A stretch of DNA of 64,000 bases from Rusavskia elegans (taxonomy: Eukaryota > Ascomycota > Lecanoromycetes > Teloschistales > Teloschistaceae), in NCBI GenBank assembly GCA_011316305.1, contig SAUG01000135.1, positions 1 through 64,000 of the forward strand, read 5' to 3'. The notes under the pieces are model-generated. The model saw only the letters and a list, made by a program, of their open reading frames with translations, had not been told where the DNA came from and made no database searches. Made by a program: the position numbers and the translations under genes. Positions 12,604 through 23,799 of this stretch are shown here, in pieces. Within the stretch, counting starts at the first letter, position 1. Every line of letters begins with the position of its first letter.

Positions 12604-13033
12604 ATATATATATATATACGATCAATCATTCGGATTTTGATTTTAATCTTTTACGAATTCAATACTAGAGGCGCTGATTTGATCAGATTACGTAATTATT
12701 TAGTATTCAAGTATTTTACCGAGAACTCGAATTAAAGATTCCCGAAAGAGCTAGATCTGGACTAAAATCCAGAGGGAAATCGTAATCTATTTAACTTTAA
12801 TTAACTTAATTTCCTTCGATCGATCGGCTAGGCAGAGACGATCTACTATCTAGTCTTTCTATATTTTAAAACTCTATAAAAATCGACTAGGATCGATAGA
12901 AAAAACTTAAATATTAGGTTAGCTTTCGAGAGATTCGAACCCCCGACCCGTCGGATTAACTCCGTTAACTTCGAAGAGAGCTAGATTCGCCGGGTCTCCA
13001 GGTCACGCAGCGTTACTACTACGCCACCCAGAC
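12604..13033 (-). mobile_element. SINE-like element with tRNA-like head and (TA)n tail
   Basis: Read on the minus strand it begins with a tRNA-like head at 13,033-12,921, continues with an unrelated body and ends in a (TA)n run at 12,618-12,604. The body and tail recur in truncated form at about 40,295-40,515 and 56,577-56,645, always with the same 3' end (CGATYAATCATTCGG on plus), as expected of target-primed SINEs. The flanks share an imperfect direct repeat of about 17 bp (TTAATTAATTT... on the left, TTAATTGATT... on the right). It carries more CA/TG than its surroundings, so it is a late arrival. Confidence 0.6.
12921..13033 (-). ncRNA. tRNA-like Pol III promoter region of the SINE-like element
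   Basis: The minus strand shows an A-box-like segment TGGCGTAGTAGTAACGC (about 13,026-13,010), whose GCGT/ACGC can form a D stem. About 80 bases later it has a B-box GGGTTCGAATC (about 12,942-12,932) inside a possible T arm with stem GGGGG/CTCTC. The head is about 113 bases, longer than a tRNA, the acceptor ends pair poorly and I cannot assign an anticodon. I read it as a tRNA-derived promoter, not a working tRNA gene. Confidence 0.45.
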
Positions 13034-13331
13034 TTTAATTGATTATATATAAAAATAATATAATTAGTTAATATAATTAATCTAACTAGAATCCTTTTAG
13101 CTAGCGTAGTTAATTTTTTGAAATTTATTTTAATTATTCGTATAATTTTTATACTAGAATTATACTTTTATACTAGAGTTTAGCGCTAAAATTAAGTTTT
13201 AGCAAGTCGGATTAGATTAGCTAATCCGGGTTCGAAATTCGGTCGGATCGGATTATATTTTAGTCTAACCCGATTCAGGTCGGATCGAATTAGTTAATCT
13301 AGATTCGAAATTCTATCCGACGGCCAGCCTA

Positions 13332-13693
13332 TTCGGTATTATATATTTTATAGTTATATTTAGTAGAAATTATCTTTTTTAACTAGAAGATAACTAGACG
13401 CTAATAACTATTTTTATTAGATTAAAATATAATTCTAGCTTACTCGATTCTAGAAATATTAGTTTCGATATAGATTTCTTTTTTTTAGATAGAATCCCGG
13501 CGGTATCGAAAGTATATTTTAGTTTCTTAAAAGCTTTTTAGATTTTAATAATCTAATAAAGCGGTTCCGATTTCTTTTCGGCTATATTTCCTATAAATAA
13601 ATTTATTAGAGGCGTTATAATCCGAAAATACTAGTAAATAAAACGCCGATAAAAATTAATAAATTCTAAAAAAATCTATATCTCCCGATAAAT
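13332..13693 (-). pseudogene. Gypsy RNase H relic
   Basis: Minus-strand frames carry the segments YNASNKFIYRKYSRKE (thumb/connection) and KEIYIETNISRIEARII, the gypsy RNase H start ETDASxxAxGxxLSQ with Asp and Ala altered. It is cut on one side by the hAT-type element and on the other by the solo LTR at 13,694. Confidence 0.65.
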
Positions 13694-14161
13694 TGTTATA
13701 GAGCTATCTGGAAGTCCTGGTATCTTCAAAGATGGTTAGACTTAGTAGTATATCTGTAAACGGAGGTACAACGGGTAATCACTTCAAGTTAATATAAAAA
13801 TAAATCAGTTAAATTGCTAGAACAATATATAGCGATAACTAATAAATTAAATACGAGCTATAAAGGCGTCGAGTTCGGAATCTATATAGATAATAAAATA
13901 TTCTACTATTTAGGTTATTTATCAACTGAAATAACTAAAACAGCCTTATCTTAGAGTATTTACTTACTGAAACCACTAAAATTTAGGGTACTTATAGTAT
14001 TTACTTACTAAAACTACTAAAATTAGAGTATTTATAGTATTTACTTACTGAAACTACTAAAATTAGGGTGTTTATAGTATTTACTTACTAAAACTACTGA
14101 GATATTCTTTAGTACAAATGCCAAGGCCGTTCTATATATCTCTGCCTGTCGAGACGTAATA
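13694..14161 (-). mobile_element. Solo-LTR-like element K, copy 2
   Basis: 468-bp block, the reverse complement of the solo LTR at 24,954-25,425 over its first about 215 bp (TGTTATAGAGC start, CTTCAAAGATGG, GTCGAGTTCGG). It ends CGACGTAATA-like at 14,161. Its middle holds a different minisatellite. It separates the gypsy RT relic from the RNase H relic. The flanks TAAAT and GAAAA do not form a clear duplication. Confidence 0.6.
13950..14100. repeat. Minisatellite, unit about 45 bp, in LTR K copy 2
   Basis: Four imperfect tandem copies built on AAACTACTAAAATTAG followed by GTATTTATAGTATTTACTTACT. Copies differ by a few changes (TTAGAGTATT, TTAGGGTGTT, TTAGGGTACT). The related LTR at 24,954-25,425 carries an unrelated 40-bp minisatellite in the corresponding part. 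Confidence 0.75.
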
Positions 14162-14840
14162 GAAAATCCTACGCTATATTAAATACTATCGCGTTCCCGA
14201 AAGCACGCCGTCTGTATTTATAATATTAATCTTTATAACTAGCTATTTTTAAATAGTCTTTATTTATTCCGGGTCTATCGATAAATTTTCTATAGATATA
14301 ATAAAGTTTACGAATTCTATACTTTCGATATTAAAAATATATTTCTTATTATTAAAATATAGCTATATATATATAAAGTTTTTAAGTAATCTATCTAATA
14401 TATTTCTAATCTTTTTCTTTCGAGTTAGAAAAGATTAGAATATTATCTAGGTAGACTATATAATAAATATTAACTAATTTTTCTAAAGCCCGATTAATAC
14501 AAATTTAGAAAGTTAGAGATATATTAGTAAAACCGAATGGTATTATAAAATATTCGAAATATCTATATTTTATATAACTCGCGGTTTTTTGTTCGTTATT
14601 TATTCCAATTCTAATTCGATAATAGGTATCTTTAATATTATATTTAGAAAAGTACTTTACTCCAGATAATTAATCTAGAATCTTAAAAATAAAAGGTAAA
14701 AAATGATAGTTTTTAATTATTACTTTATTAAAGCCTCTAAAGTTAATATATATACGAAAACTACCATTTTTTCCGGTATAAAAAAGATTTAAATTTCTAT
14801 AGAAAATATTAAATAACGGATCTTGTTTTTTTTTAAAATA
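14162..14840 (-). pseudogene. Gypsy reverse transcriptase relic
   Basis: The clearest coding relic in the left third. Minus-strand translation gives GSFRIYINFRGFNKV, FSKYNIKDTYYRIRIG and FEYFIIPFGFTNISLTF, then the active site YIVYLDNILIFSNS near 14,450, followed by EKD...YI and a primer-grip-like region. These align one to one with the RT blocks of Ty3/gypsy elements (RLCVDYRGLNKVT, FSKIDLKDAYHRIRI, FGLTNAPATFQ, YLDDILIFS). The second catalytic Asp is Asn, and several His/Cys codons are Tyr. Stops are at former Gln codons. Confidence 0.9.
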
Positions 14841-17260
14841 CTATCTAGATAATTCTATAGCTTATCGAGCTCGGGGTTAGATAAGCTATAAATTAGGCTA
14901 TATAGTAGATTTTTTCTATCTAGTTCGATTATATAATCGGTATCTTTAAATAGTAATAAAGAATCCGCTAGATATATATTATAAGCCTCGATCTTTTTAT
15001 ATATAGACTCCGGAATCGACGGCTCGGGCTGCTATATATTTTTATTATTTTTATTATTATTAGCGCTATTAGCTTCCGTCTATATAGTAGTATCGTTATT
15101 AGATTTTATATCTATAGCGATATCGATATTAAGTTATATATATATAGCGGTAATCGATATTAAATAAATATAATATATATTTCTCCATCTATAATATATA
15201 AATAAAAACTACTGGTAAGTTAATACTAAAGCGGGTTAACTATTTTATCTCTATTTAATTATTTTATATTATTTCGTTATAGATAGAAAATCGCTATTAT
15301 TTTAACTATAGGTCTATAACTATATATTTTTAATTTAAAACTGTTATATCTAAAAAGATACTATATTTATCGCTTATATCTAAAATATAAAATCGTAATA
15401 TATATATTTCCCGACGGCTCTAACAATCTATTATTATCTAGTTTAAGTTATATACCCTATAATAGGCAGCGTACCAACTTCTAATCTATTAAAGATAAAA
15501 TTTTTCGGCTTTTTAGATAGGTTCTAGGTCGTATTAAATAATAAAAGATTAAAAAACGATATTAATCTAAGAACCTAGATCTAGAAATATTTTATTTCTA
15601 CTATACCCTTTTACTAGTAATTTAATAAATACTTTTATTAGAAGACCGTTCCGTACTTTAATTTATTTATTCTAGACTATTATCGAAGCTAGAACTAGCC
15701 CTTTTAGTATTTTAACTAGTTAGTATTACTAGGATTATCTTTCGTTATATTAACGATAGGCTTTTTAAACGACCGATTACTATTACTATAGAAATTATTA
15801 GATTTCCGATTACTTTAGTTTTAGTTTTAGTTATTAGGATAATTCTTAGACTAATAATCTATATTACTATAAATAAAGTAGGTATTAGATTTATTATCCT
15901 ATTTATATTTCCTAAAATTATTATTATAAATATTAGAAATATTTCTTCTACTAATACCATTCCGACTATTCTATAATCGGCCTTTTCGGTTCCGGTTCTC
16001 GAATTTTTAAAAATTTCCTTTACTATATAAAAGTAGATAAAATCTATTAGAAAAAAAGTTCTACTACTAATCTAGTATTACTTTATCTATATTTTTTTAT
16101 CGGATAGTTTAAATTATCTATTTATTATAGCCGAAATCTTTTATTTTTATACTTTAAACGTATATAGTACGCTATAACTCTAGATAGATTTTAAAAAAGA
16201 AAAAGATCAAATATTATTCTTCCGATAAAGAAAATAGCTAGGCTTTTAATAATATAAAGAAATTATAGAACTCTAAAATCTTCTAATCTTTATTTTAGTT
16301 TATATAAAAATACTTCGTCGTAGTATTTAATAAATATAATTTAGCATTAGTAATAAAATTTAAAAAAAATCTATAAATTTATTCTATAGTATATCGTTAA
16401 AAGTATTTTTATCGATAAAAGATTTTTACTTTTCGAGCTAACGATTTAACTTCTAATTTTTAATAAAATTCTAAACCTATCGAATTTAATCTATATAAAT
16501 AGATAAGATATCGGACTTATAGAACTAATTTCTATAGAGTTCGCCCTATTTATAGTACTTTTTAAATATTATTTTATCGTTGTACTTTTTAGGCTTTTTA
16601 ATTTTAAACTTTAATAAAACTTACGGCGCTCGCGAAAGCCTAATAGCTAGTTTAAAAGAAAATTAATTATTATTTAAAGTATAGTTCGGATATATTATAT
16701 AGAAAACTTCTATTCTATAATATACTTTTAAAAAGATCTTTTTTTTTATTACTATTTAAATTTCTAAAATTTAAAGCTTTTTATTATTATTAGGTTCGTT
16801 GCTATTATCTCTATTATTATTCGGGTTATTACTACTATTAGGCAGCTAATCGGGATTAAAACCTCTAGGAGTAAAAATCTTTAAAAAAGTGCTTCTATTA
16901 GACTATAACTAGCTATTAAATAGCTACTATTAATAGATTTAACTATCGGAAATAATATAGTTTCCCGATATACTAGTAATAAAATTATTATAAAGTTTTA
17001 ATTAGATTCTCTAAATAATAGAAAATAATCTAGGATTTTCTTTATTAGGCGACTTCGGTATAGATAGATAATATTTATTAAATTAATCCGTAATATCTAT
17101 AATCTGCGATTTAATAGATTTAGTACTAGTTTAAAATGGTCCTACCTAAAGTATATTACTACGGCTATAACTACAATAAGTACTATACGTAAATATCGAT
17201 ATAGTTATACGATAAATAATATATACTGAACTAAAAACGTTTAAATTAATAAATTAGAAC
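14841..17260 (-). pseudogene. Gypsy gag-protease relic with zinc-knuckle ghost
   Basis: 5' coding part of the gypsy element. Near 15,890-15,830 the minus strand translates to YFIYSNIDY followed by a stop and SKNYPNN. The spacing Y-x2-Y-x4-Y-x4-Y is exactly that of a CCHC zinc knuckle, with every Cys and His codon turned to Tyr (TGT to TAT, CAT to TAT). Asn- and Ser-rich stretches surround it. Upstream frames are too broken to trace the capsid domain. Confidence 0.65.
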
Positions 17261-17500
17261 TATTAAATAGATATATTTCTAAAGTAGTATATTATTATAG
17301 ACTAGACGAAAGATATATTATAGAACTAATTTATATTCTAGAAAGACTAGGGTATAGCCTAATAATAAAGGAATAGAAAAAAACGGGGAAGGATCGAAAT
17401 CCGACGCGCTAGCGATCCTCTAGCGACTAGGCGGCGAGCCTCGTTTCCAAACGTCCTAATTATAACTCCAGGGCCTATATAACGCGTCTGGCGCTTTACA
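17261..17500 (-). repeat. Gypsy 5' LTR
   Basis: 240-bp partner of 1,811-2,053, starting TATTAAATAG (from TGTCAGATAG) and ending GGCGCTTTACA. It is followed directly by AAGAT, the right-hand copy of the target duplication, and then by the rest of repeat J. Confidence 0.8.
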
Positions 17501-17505
17501 AAGAT

Positions 17506-18184
17506 TTACAGCGCTGTCAATTATATTAACTATTTTCTTCTCAATTCGATTACGAATTTTCTAATTTATTTAAGTACTATATATCTAGTCCTTTTTAAAT
17601 ATTATAAATGATTATAAATATCTAATATTAGCTATCTACTGTACTATTAAGTAATTACGAATAGTTATCTTTTCGGCTATATTTATCGTATAATTTATAC
17701 CGAAATATTTTATTAAACTATTAAAATATTCTTTAGCCTATATAGTTTTATAGATATCGCTAGCTATAAATTAGTTACTAGCTAGTTTATAGCTAGAAAC
17801 TTTACCCGGTCGATTAAATTAAAAAAAAGTAGGAAAATCGGATAGCTCGTTTTAAAAACGATAGAAAAACTATTTTTATCGAATTTAAAATAGTTTATTC
17901 TAGCTACTATAAAGTAGTCGACGTCCGTATAGATAGGTATTATTATTACGGATATAAAAAGATACTATCGTCTAAATCAACTGCGATATAGCTGTTACGG
18001 GAATATATACGTACGTAAAAGGTTTTAGATATTATAGGATTTATATTACTAGTAAAAGAAAAAGAAAAAGTAATAGCTACGAGATATATTTATCTATAAG
18101 AACTTATACGTTAAATAATCGATAAAAAATAATATTATATTATTAAATAAATTTAAAATATCTTTCTAAAAAATAGTTATTTAC
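17506..18184. repeat. Repeat J, copy 3, right piece
   Basis: Continues the J sequence cut at 1,810 (TTACAGCGCTGTCAATTATAT onwards). It contains the GTACGTA block present in copy 2 and is cut at its end by the L-family LTR at 18,185. Confidence 0.65.
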
Positions 18185-18314
18185 TGGTACGTCCGTGACT
18201 TTACAAAGGCACGCTGGAAAATTAGCCAGGCAAACGAGCCTAAATATCTATAGTCGCCTATAGCCGCTGTAACCGACTTTTATAATAAAAGCTTTTAGCG
18301 GACGGCTATCTGTC

Positions 18315-18482
18315 TAGACTGGCCTAGACTGGCCACTTCGAACCAAAATGGCGACCCGACTTCGCGATGAACGTGGCTATTACGTCTAAATTACTAATTT
18401 AAATTAATCTCCTTCCTAATACGGTTAGAAACTCGAACCCGGGACACGAATCCGAGTTCGAAATCCGATAAAACGGCCAGTA
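18315..18482. mobile_element. Short hAT-type element, family A, copy 1
   Basis: Inserted in the L LTR. The left end carries TAGACTGGCC twice in tandem and the right end is GGCCAGT. Flanks TATCTGTC (18,307-18,314) and AACCTGTC (18,482-18,489) correspond to TACCTGTC in uninterrupted LTR copies, so the duplication is 8 bp with changes. It still holds CA and TG (CCAAAATGGCG), so it is younger than its host. Confidence 0.8.
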
Positions 18483-19166
18483 ACCTGTCGGTACTATCGG
18501 CTACTTTTATTATATATATTACTTTTTATTTCTATTAGATAACTTTTTTCGTTAGTCGTTAAAATATTATTGAATATATCTTTACAATATTTTTTTTAAT
18601 TACCGCTATAACGATGATACTTTATAATATTATAACTATATTTTCGCGGCTGCGCGGGATTAGTTATAATAATTTATACTAGGATTTTCTTACTATTTAG
18701 TAGTTCGGACTATATTTATAGCTATAGCTAGATTCGAACGTAACGTCTTTTAATATATAGGGATATTATATTCTAATAATTTACTATATCAGTCTTATTA
18801 TCTCGCTTTACAAATCGAAACGATATTACTAAAACGATAATACCTAATATCTATAAAAAAAATAAAGGATTTTTAAAATTTTAGTTTATCTAAATAAATA
18901 TCTATTTTATAATATATATAAACCAGTTTCCGAATAAAGTAATTAAAGTTCTATTTATAATATTATATATAGGAAAGGCAGCCTTTAATTAGATATAACC
19001 TTATATAGAAGATTATCTTAATAACCGGAAGAGTTAAAAGGAAAATAAAATCTTATAAATCTTCTATACCTTCGGCAATCTAATTACGGCTATAAAAAAA
19101 GCCTTTAGAAATAATAATAATAAAAATAGAGTAATAGAAAGGAAATTTATAATTTTAAGATAGTAG

Positions 19167-19326
19167 TAGACTGGCTACTTCGAACCAAAATGTCGTCTCG
19201 ACTTCGCGATAAACGTGGCTAACGCGTCTAAATTACTATTAAAAGTTAGTTTTCTTTCTAATACGGTTAGAAACTCGAACCCGAAATACGAATTCGGGTT
19301 CGAAACCCGACTAAACGGCCAGTCTA
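19167..19326. mobile_element. Short hAT-type element, family A, copy 2 (160 bp)
   Basis: Exactly 160 bp with ends TAGACTGGCT and GGCCAGTCTA, flanked by a perfect GATAGTAG duplication (19,159-19,166 and 19,327-19,334). The uninterrupted sequence is seen in the L copy at about 36,131 (AAATAGTAGAAGTCGG). Confidence 0.85.
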
Positions 19327-20123
19327 GATAGTAGAAATCGGTAGTTACCTATACTACCTAGTTTAAAACGTTAGATTATAAGATAAACTAGGGAGATTTA
19401 GCTCTAAAAGTCTACTTCTATAAGGAACTCTATATAAATATTAAAGAAGTTATAATAGTAATTAAAAAATCGAATTCGCTAATATTATTTATCGAACTAG
19501 TAACTAGAATCGATACTAGGTAATACGAATTATATTTAGATAAACAGACGTTTAGTAAAATAGGACCCGCTAAAAAATAGCATAAAGAAAATCTAATAGA
19601 ATTTAATACTACCGAAATTAAAAGATCGCGGACTAAAGTTTATTATTTATATAGAAAAACCCGATACTTTAAAAGAAATTATCTAGCTAAAAAAGGAATA
19701 GAAGTAACCGAATACTAGTTTAAAGTAATAGAAAAATTACCCGAAGAAATAGCTAGAGAATATATAATTAAAAGTTAGACAGCCTGCTATAATAATTATT
19801 ATCCTTTCTATTTATCGGATAAAAAAGGGATAGAATAGTATTCTATAAAATCTAAAAAAAAAAAGGCTAATAATAGAATTTAAACCGTATAAAACCGAGA
19901 AACCTTTTATAGCAGCGCTTAAAGTTAAAATTAGAAGTTAGAAAATAATAGCTCTTATAAATAGAAAAAAAAGAAATAAGATTACGAAAGGACTATATAA
20001 CTAAATTGAAAAATATATTTAAATATATCTTTTTTGAAATAAAAGAATTATAAATATCGAAATTAAAATAAAAAACGAATTTATCGGAATTTCGATTTTT
20101 ATAATAATTTTAAGCTATAGATA

Positions 20124-20533
20124 TATAACGTCCCTATCTATCAAAAGGCGTTGCGTTCGAGCCTAGCTACAGCCGTGGACGTAGTCCGAGCTACTAAATA
20201 GTAAGGGAGTCCTAGTATAGGTTATTATAACTAATCCTATATAGCCGCAGAGGTACGGTTACGATATTACGAGGTATCTTTATTATAAGGTAATTAAGAA
20301 GAGAACAGTAGAGACGTATTTAATAATTATATTAACGACTAATAAGAGAAACTATCTATAGGAGTAATAAGTAATATATATAGTAAAAATAGCCGTAAGG
20401 GTCGATAAATAGCCGCCTATTAAAAATCCCGTCTAGAAGGACGGCTATATCGGCTATAGGCGGCTATAGATAATTAGACTCGCTTGCCTGACTAATCCTT
20501 CTATAGAACCTCTGTGGAGTCGTAGACGTAACA
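20124..20533 (-). repeat. L-family LTR, reverse orientation (410 bp)
   Basis: Starts TATAACGTCC and ends GTAGACGTAACA, giving TG...CA type ends. It is rather well preserved (GCCTAGCTACAGCCGTGG, ACCTCTGTGGAGTCG). No internal region of the same orientation adjoins it, so it is probably a solo LTR. It truncates the hAT-type relic to its right. Confidence 0.75.
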
Positions 20534-22417
20534 ATATATAGCTATTTAAGCGTATATAGTTTATAATAATAATTTTAAATAATTTTAAAACTATTCGCGA
20601 TAGAATTATATCTGATTTGAAAACTATAGAATATGATTTACATATATTAGATATCTAGTTAAATTTATGGAAAATCGTATATTTAGAACGATTTATATAC
20701 TAGACTAATTTATAGTTTTAATTATAAAAATATTTGTCTAGATTTATATTTCTATCTATAAATTATTCAAGCCGTTTATAATATTAAAAGCTATTAATAT
20801 TTTTAGAGTTTTTTTATTTAAATAGTAGCTTTTAGATAATTTTACCGATAATACTAACTTTAATTCTATTTAAAAAAAAGAGGACCAAGAAGTTTTTAAT
20901 CGATTTAATAGTCGATAGAATCGACTATAAAACTTGCTACTTTATCTAGTTTATAGAATTAATTTAATAATTTTAGATTTTATTAAAACTATTAGATAAT
21001 AAATATTAGATAACAATTTAATCTATTAGCTAGATAATAAATAAATTATAACTATTAGTACCGGCCTATTGAACGTGATAGAAAAGGGAATATATATAGA
21101 TAATATAAATCAAATAGTTTTTATATTATTAGAATTTTTAAATTCACGCTATTATAGTCTTTTCCGATACTTTCTTTTAATATAAATTTCGTTTTAAAGA
21201 AATTTAGGATAGAGCCGACTCTAATTCCCGCGCTAGAAACTTTATTTAAAATAATTATATTTAATAGGATTTTATTTATTTTTTAATACGTGGAATATAT
21301 CTATATCGTTAAACTATAAATAAATTTTTTGAAAAGAATTCGTAAAATATATAAATATAAAAGATGATCTTTAATATAGATAAATAGTAAATTTTTTTCC
21401 CTTATAGGTAGTATACTATAACTATTCTATAAAATTACTTTAATTGTTTCGCGAACTATAGATATTAGATTTTATTTAATATATCGACTTTATAGTATAT
21501 TTTACCATTATTTTATTAAAATATAGGAAATTATAAAAATATTTAATTTTTTTATAAAAGCGATAGTACTAATAGCTTATAAAATAACTTTTACTAAATT
21601 TACTAAATTTTATTTATTTACTAAAAATAAAAGAGAACTAATATATAATTTTACGAATATTTTTAATTTTATAATAAAATTTAACCTTAATCGAAACTAC
21701 GATACTATTAAATAGAAGGAAAATATAGAAATATATTCTAGATATATAGATAAATATCGGGATAAGTTTATAAAATACTTTAATAAATACTATAATATTT
21801 CTATTAATCTATTAAAATATTAAATCCGCTATAGAAAGAAAAAAAAAGTAATATATAATAGTAAAATACTATAAATATATTTAATACTTAATAGCCGACT
21901 ATAATTTTTCTAAATACTTTTTTATAATAGTTTTAATATCTTCGAATATCTATTTCCGAAGCTAATCGATATCTTCGCGTTAGTACTATTAAAAATAATC
22001 TAAATTAAATAGTTTAGAAAAATAATATTTCGAATTTTCTTAAATTAATATAAATAGCTCGCGATATTTTTTTATATCTAATATCTTCGATCGGAATTAA
22101 ATAGATTTTTAGTTTCGTTAGAAAAATTTATTGGTAGAATCGAATCTAAATGACTCGATAGTATATAGAATAGATAATAATAATTAAATATTATAATTAT
22201 ACTATAGATTTAGATTCCCACGATATATTATAAAAGTTATAGAATATATTTAATCGGATAGAAATAGAAGATAGCACTATATTTTTAAAAAGAAATCTAT
22301 TTAAAAAGGATTTTACAAATATATTAAATATATTAATTTTATATACTTTTAGTTTAATATAACTATAGTATTATATATAGATAATATATTTATTTCTAGA
22401 TTATTATTCCTCGATTT
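20534..22417 (+). pseudogene. hAT transposase relic, truncated element copy 1
   Basis: Plus-strand translation follows the hAT order: LDILNLWKIVYLE near 20,650, a region equivalent to the ITDNASSN segment near 20,850, and the C-terminal dimerisation motif as LISSIGIK-stop-IFSFVRK near 22,080-22,115 (hAT consensus SSAxxERxFS). The 5' part is missing, cut by the LTR ending at 20,533. The same gene is seen more completely at 25,430-28,060 and on the minus strand at 55,400-58,240. Confidence 0.75.
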
Positions 22418-22577
22418 TAGACTGGTTACTTCGAATCAAAGTAGCGACCCGACTTCGCGATAAACGTAGCTAACGCGTCTAAATTACTAATTTAAGTTAA
22501 TCTCCTTCCTAATACGGTTAGAAAGTCGAACCCGAGATACGAACCCGGGTTCGAAACCCGATAAAACGGCCAGTCTA
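22418..22577. mobile_element. Short hAT-type element, family A, copy 3 (160 bp)
   Basis: Ends TAGACTGGTT and GGCCAGTCTA. Flanked by a perfect 8-bp duplication CTCGATTT (22,410-22,417 and 22,578-22,585). It lies between the transposase relic and the opposing gene of the truncated hAT-type element. Confidence 0.9.
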
Positions 22578-23780
22578 CTCGATTTATATAACTAGTTAAT
22601 TAATTAATACTTTTTTTTATTTTTTTATTTTTTATTTTTTATTTCTATATTTTTATTATTATTAGTTCTTATTTTCATTTCTATATCTTTATTCTAACTT
22701 TTAAAACTAATATTTCTAGCTAAATCAATATTATCTTTAAATTTAGTATTATTTTATAAAAAAGAATACTTTTCTACTATCTAATCCTTTTCGTTAATTT
22801 TAATAATATTATTACTAATTTTATCTTCTTTTCTATAAAGAATTTTATGAAACTTATTAGTTATACTCCCGCTATAAATAAATTCCTTAATAAATACTAT
22901 CTATTTTTCTAAAGAATCTAGAATTCTAACGGACTAAAGTTCTTAGAAGTCGATATAATAGATTATTTAGTATTAAATAAAATTAATAATCAGAGCTATA
23001 TAATTTAATAGAATTATTTTATTCGGCCTATTAATAATAATATTTAACTAGAAAAAATATTAGAAATAAATATTTCTATACTAGATAGTTCTATTTATAT
23101 TCGATATATTACTTTAATATATTACTTTATTCTATTTCTACTTTATCTATTTAATATCAATCGTTTTTTCTATATTTACTATAAGAGTTTTAATATATTG
23201 ATTATTTTTATAATATAATACTATATATAGATCTTTATTTAGTATAATATATATTACTTTATTATATTATTATAGATTTTTTTTTATTTTTATAGTCTAT
23301 TTTCTAATTTCTAGTATTTTATTCTAATACGGCCTTTATTTCTATATTTATATTTCTCTAAAAATCTAATTCTTTAAATTTTTTAAAGTATTTATAAATT
23401 ATAATATAGTTTATATTCTATTTTTTTTAGAATTTATATTCGATATTGAATTACTTTTTACCGCGCTTATAGTTTATAACTAATTTATAATTAATAAATA
23501 GTAGCTTCAATCTAGATATAATAGATAGTATAGTAAATAATATAAAAAAATAATATAAATAGTAGCTATAAAATTATCTAAAAATTCTATATATTATTAT
23601 ACTAGAATATATCAAAAGCTGATAGAAATATATAGATTCTTTTAAAGTTTTAACTCTCTAATTATAGTATCGCCGACGATTATTTAAATAGCTTTATTTT
23701 ATTTCTAATTTTCTATTTTTTAATAACTAATTATTATAATATATTATTAATATACTATTATTTATATATTTATTGGAATT
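22578..23780 (-). pseudogene. Unrecognised hAT-element gene 2 relic, truncated copy 1
   Basis: Collinear with the unrecognised second gene of the complete elements (28,700-30,560 minus, 54,060-55,270 plus). It begins with the T-rich, on the minus strand Asp/Lys-coding, tail segment at 22,605-22,700. It stops at about 23,780 where the tandem repeat G begins, so the histone-like gene of this copy is missing. Confidence 0.55.
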
Positions 23781-23799
23781 CGAATTATTGATAACTATC

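Larger units (their letters stand above)
12413..13331. mobile_element. Short hAT-type element, family B, interrupted by a SINE-like element
   Basis: Ends TAGACTGACT and GGCCAGCCTA, flanked on both sides by a perfect 8-bp duplication, TTCGGTAT (12,405-12,412 and 13,332-13,339). Subterminal CGGGTC / GACCCG motifs occur at both ends. Without the inserted element at 12,604-13,033 its length would be about 490 bp, close to the other B copies. It interrupts gypsy RNase H. Confidence 0.85.
1811..17500 (-). mobile_element. Ty3/gypsy LTR retrotransposon relic, hosting nested insertions
   Basis: Complete but RIP-destroyed gypsy element on the minus strand. Direct LTRs of about 240 bp lie at 1,811-2,053 and 17,261-17,500, flanked by AAAAT on the left and AAGAT on the right (a 5-bp duplication with one G-to-A change). 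Read on the minus strand the order is gag with a zinc-knuckle ghost (about 17.2-15.0 kb), reverse transcriptase (14.84-14.16 kb), RNase H (from 13.69 kb), integrase (to about 5.5 kb) and a long 3' region. The order RT-RNase H-integrase is diagnostic of gypsy. Insertions inside it are a short hAT-type element (3,114-3,547), a copia element (6,164-11,581), a second short hAT-type element with a SINE (12,413-13,331) and a solo LTR (13,694-14,161). Removing these leaves about 8.4 kb, a normal size for a fungal gypsy element. Confidence 0.85.
18185..20123 (+). mobile_element. L-family LTR element, 5' LTR plus gag region, truncated
   Basis: Plus-oriented copy of LTR family L. The LTR at 18,185-18,770 starts TGGTACGTCC and ends GGATATTATA, and is interrupted by a 160-bp-family element at 18,315-18,482. 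The internal region from 18,771 carries the gag-like frame, split by a second such element at 19,167-19,326. Beyond it lies the zinc-knuckle ghost YYLYRKTRYFKRNY near 19,640-19,690, the same C-x2-C-x4-H-x4-C spacing with Tyr in every ligand position. It ends at the reverse-oriented LTR at 20,124. Confidence 0.75.

Noticed and set aside
12921..13033. A working tRNA gene
   Set aside because: The segment is too long, its acceptor strands pair poorly and no anticodon can be placed. It fits a tRNA-derived promoter better.
22418..22577. tRNA-like boxes in family A elements (GGGTTCGAAACCC and TAGCTAACGCG) suggesting a SINE
   Set aside because: Terminal inverted repeats and perfect 8-bp duplications identify a hAT-type element. 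The B-box-like word is part of the end shared with family B.
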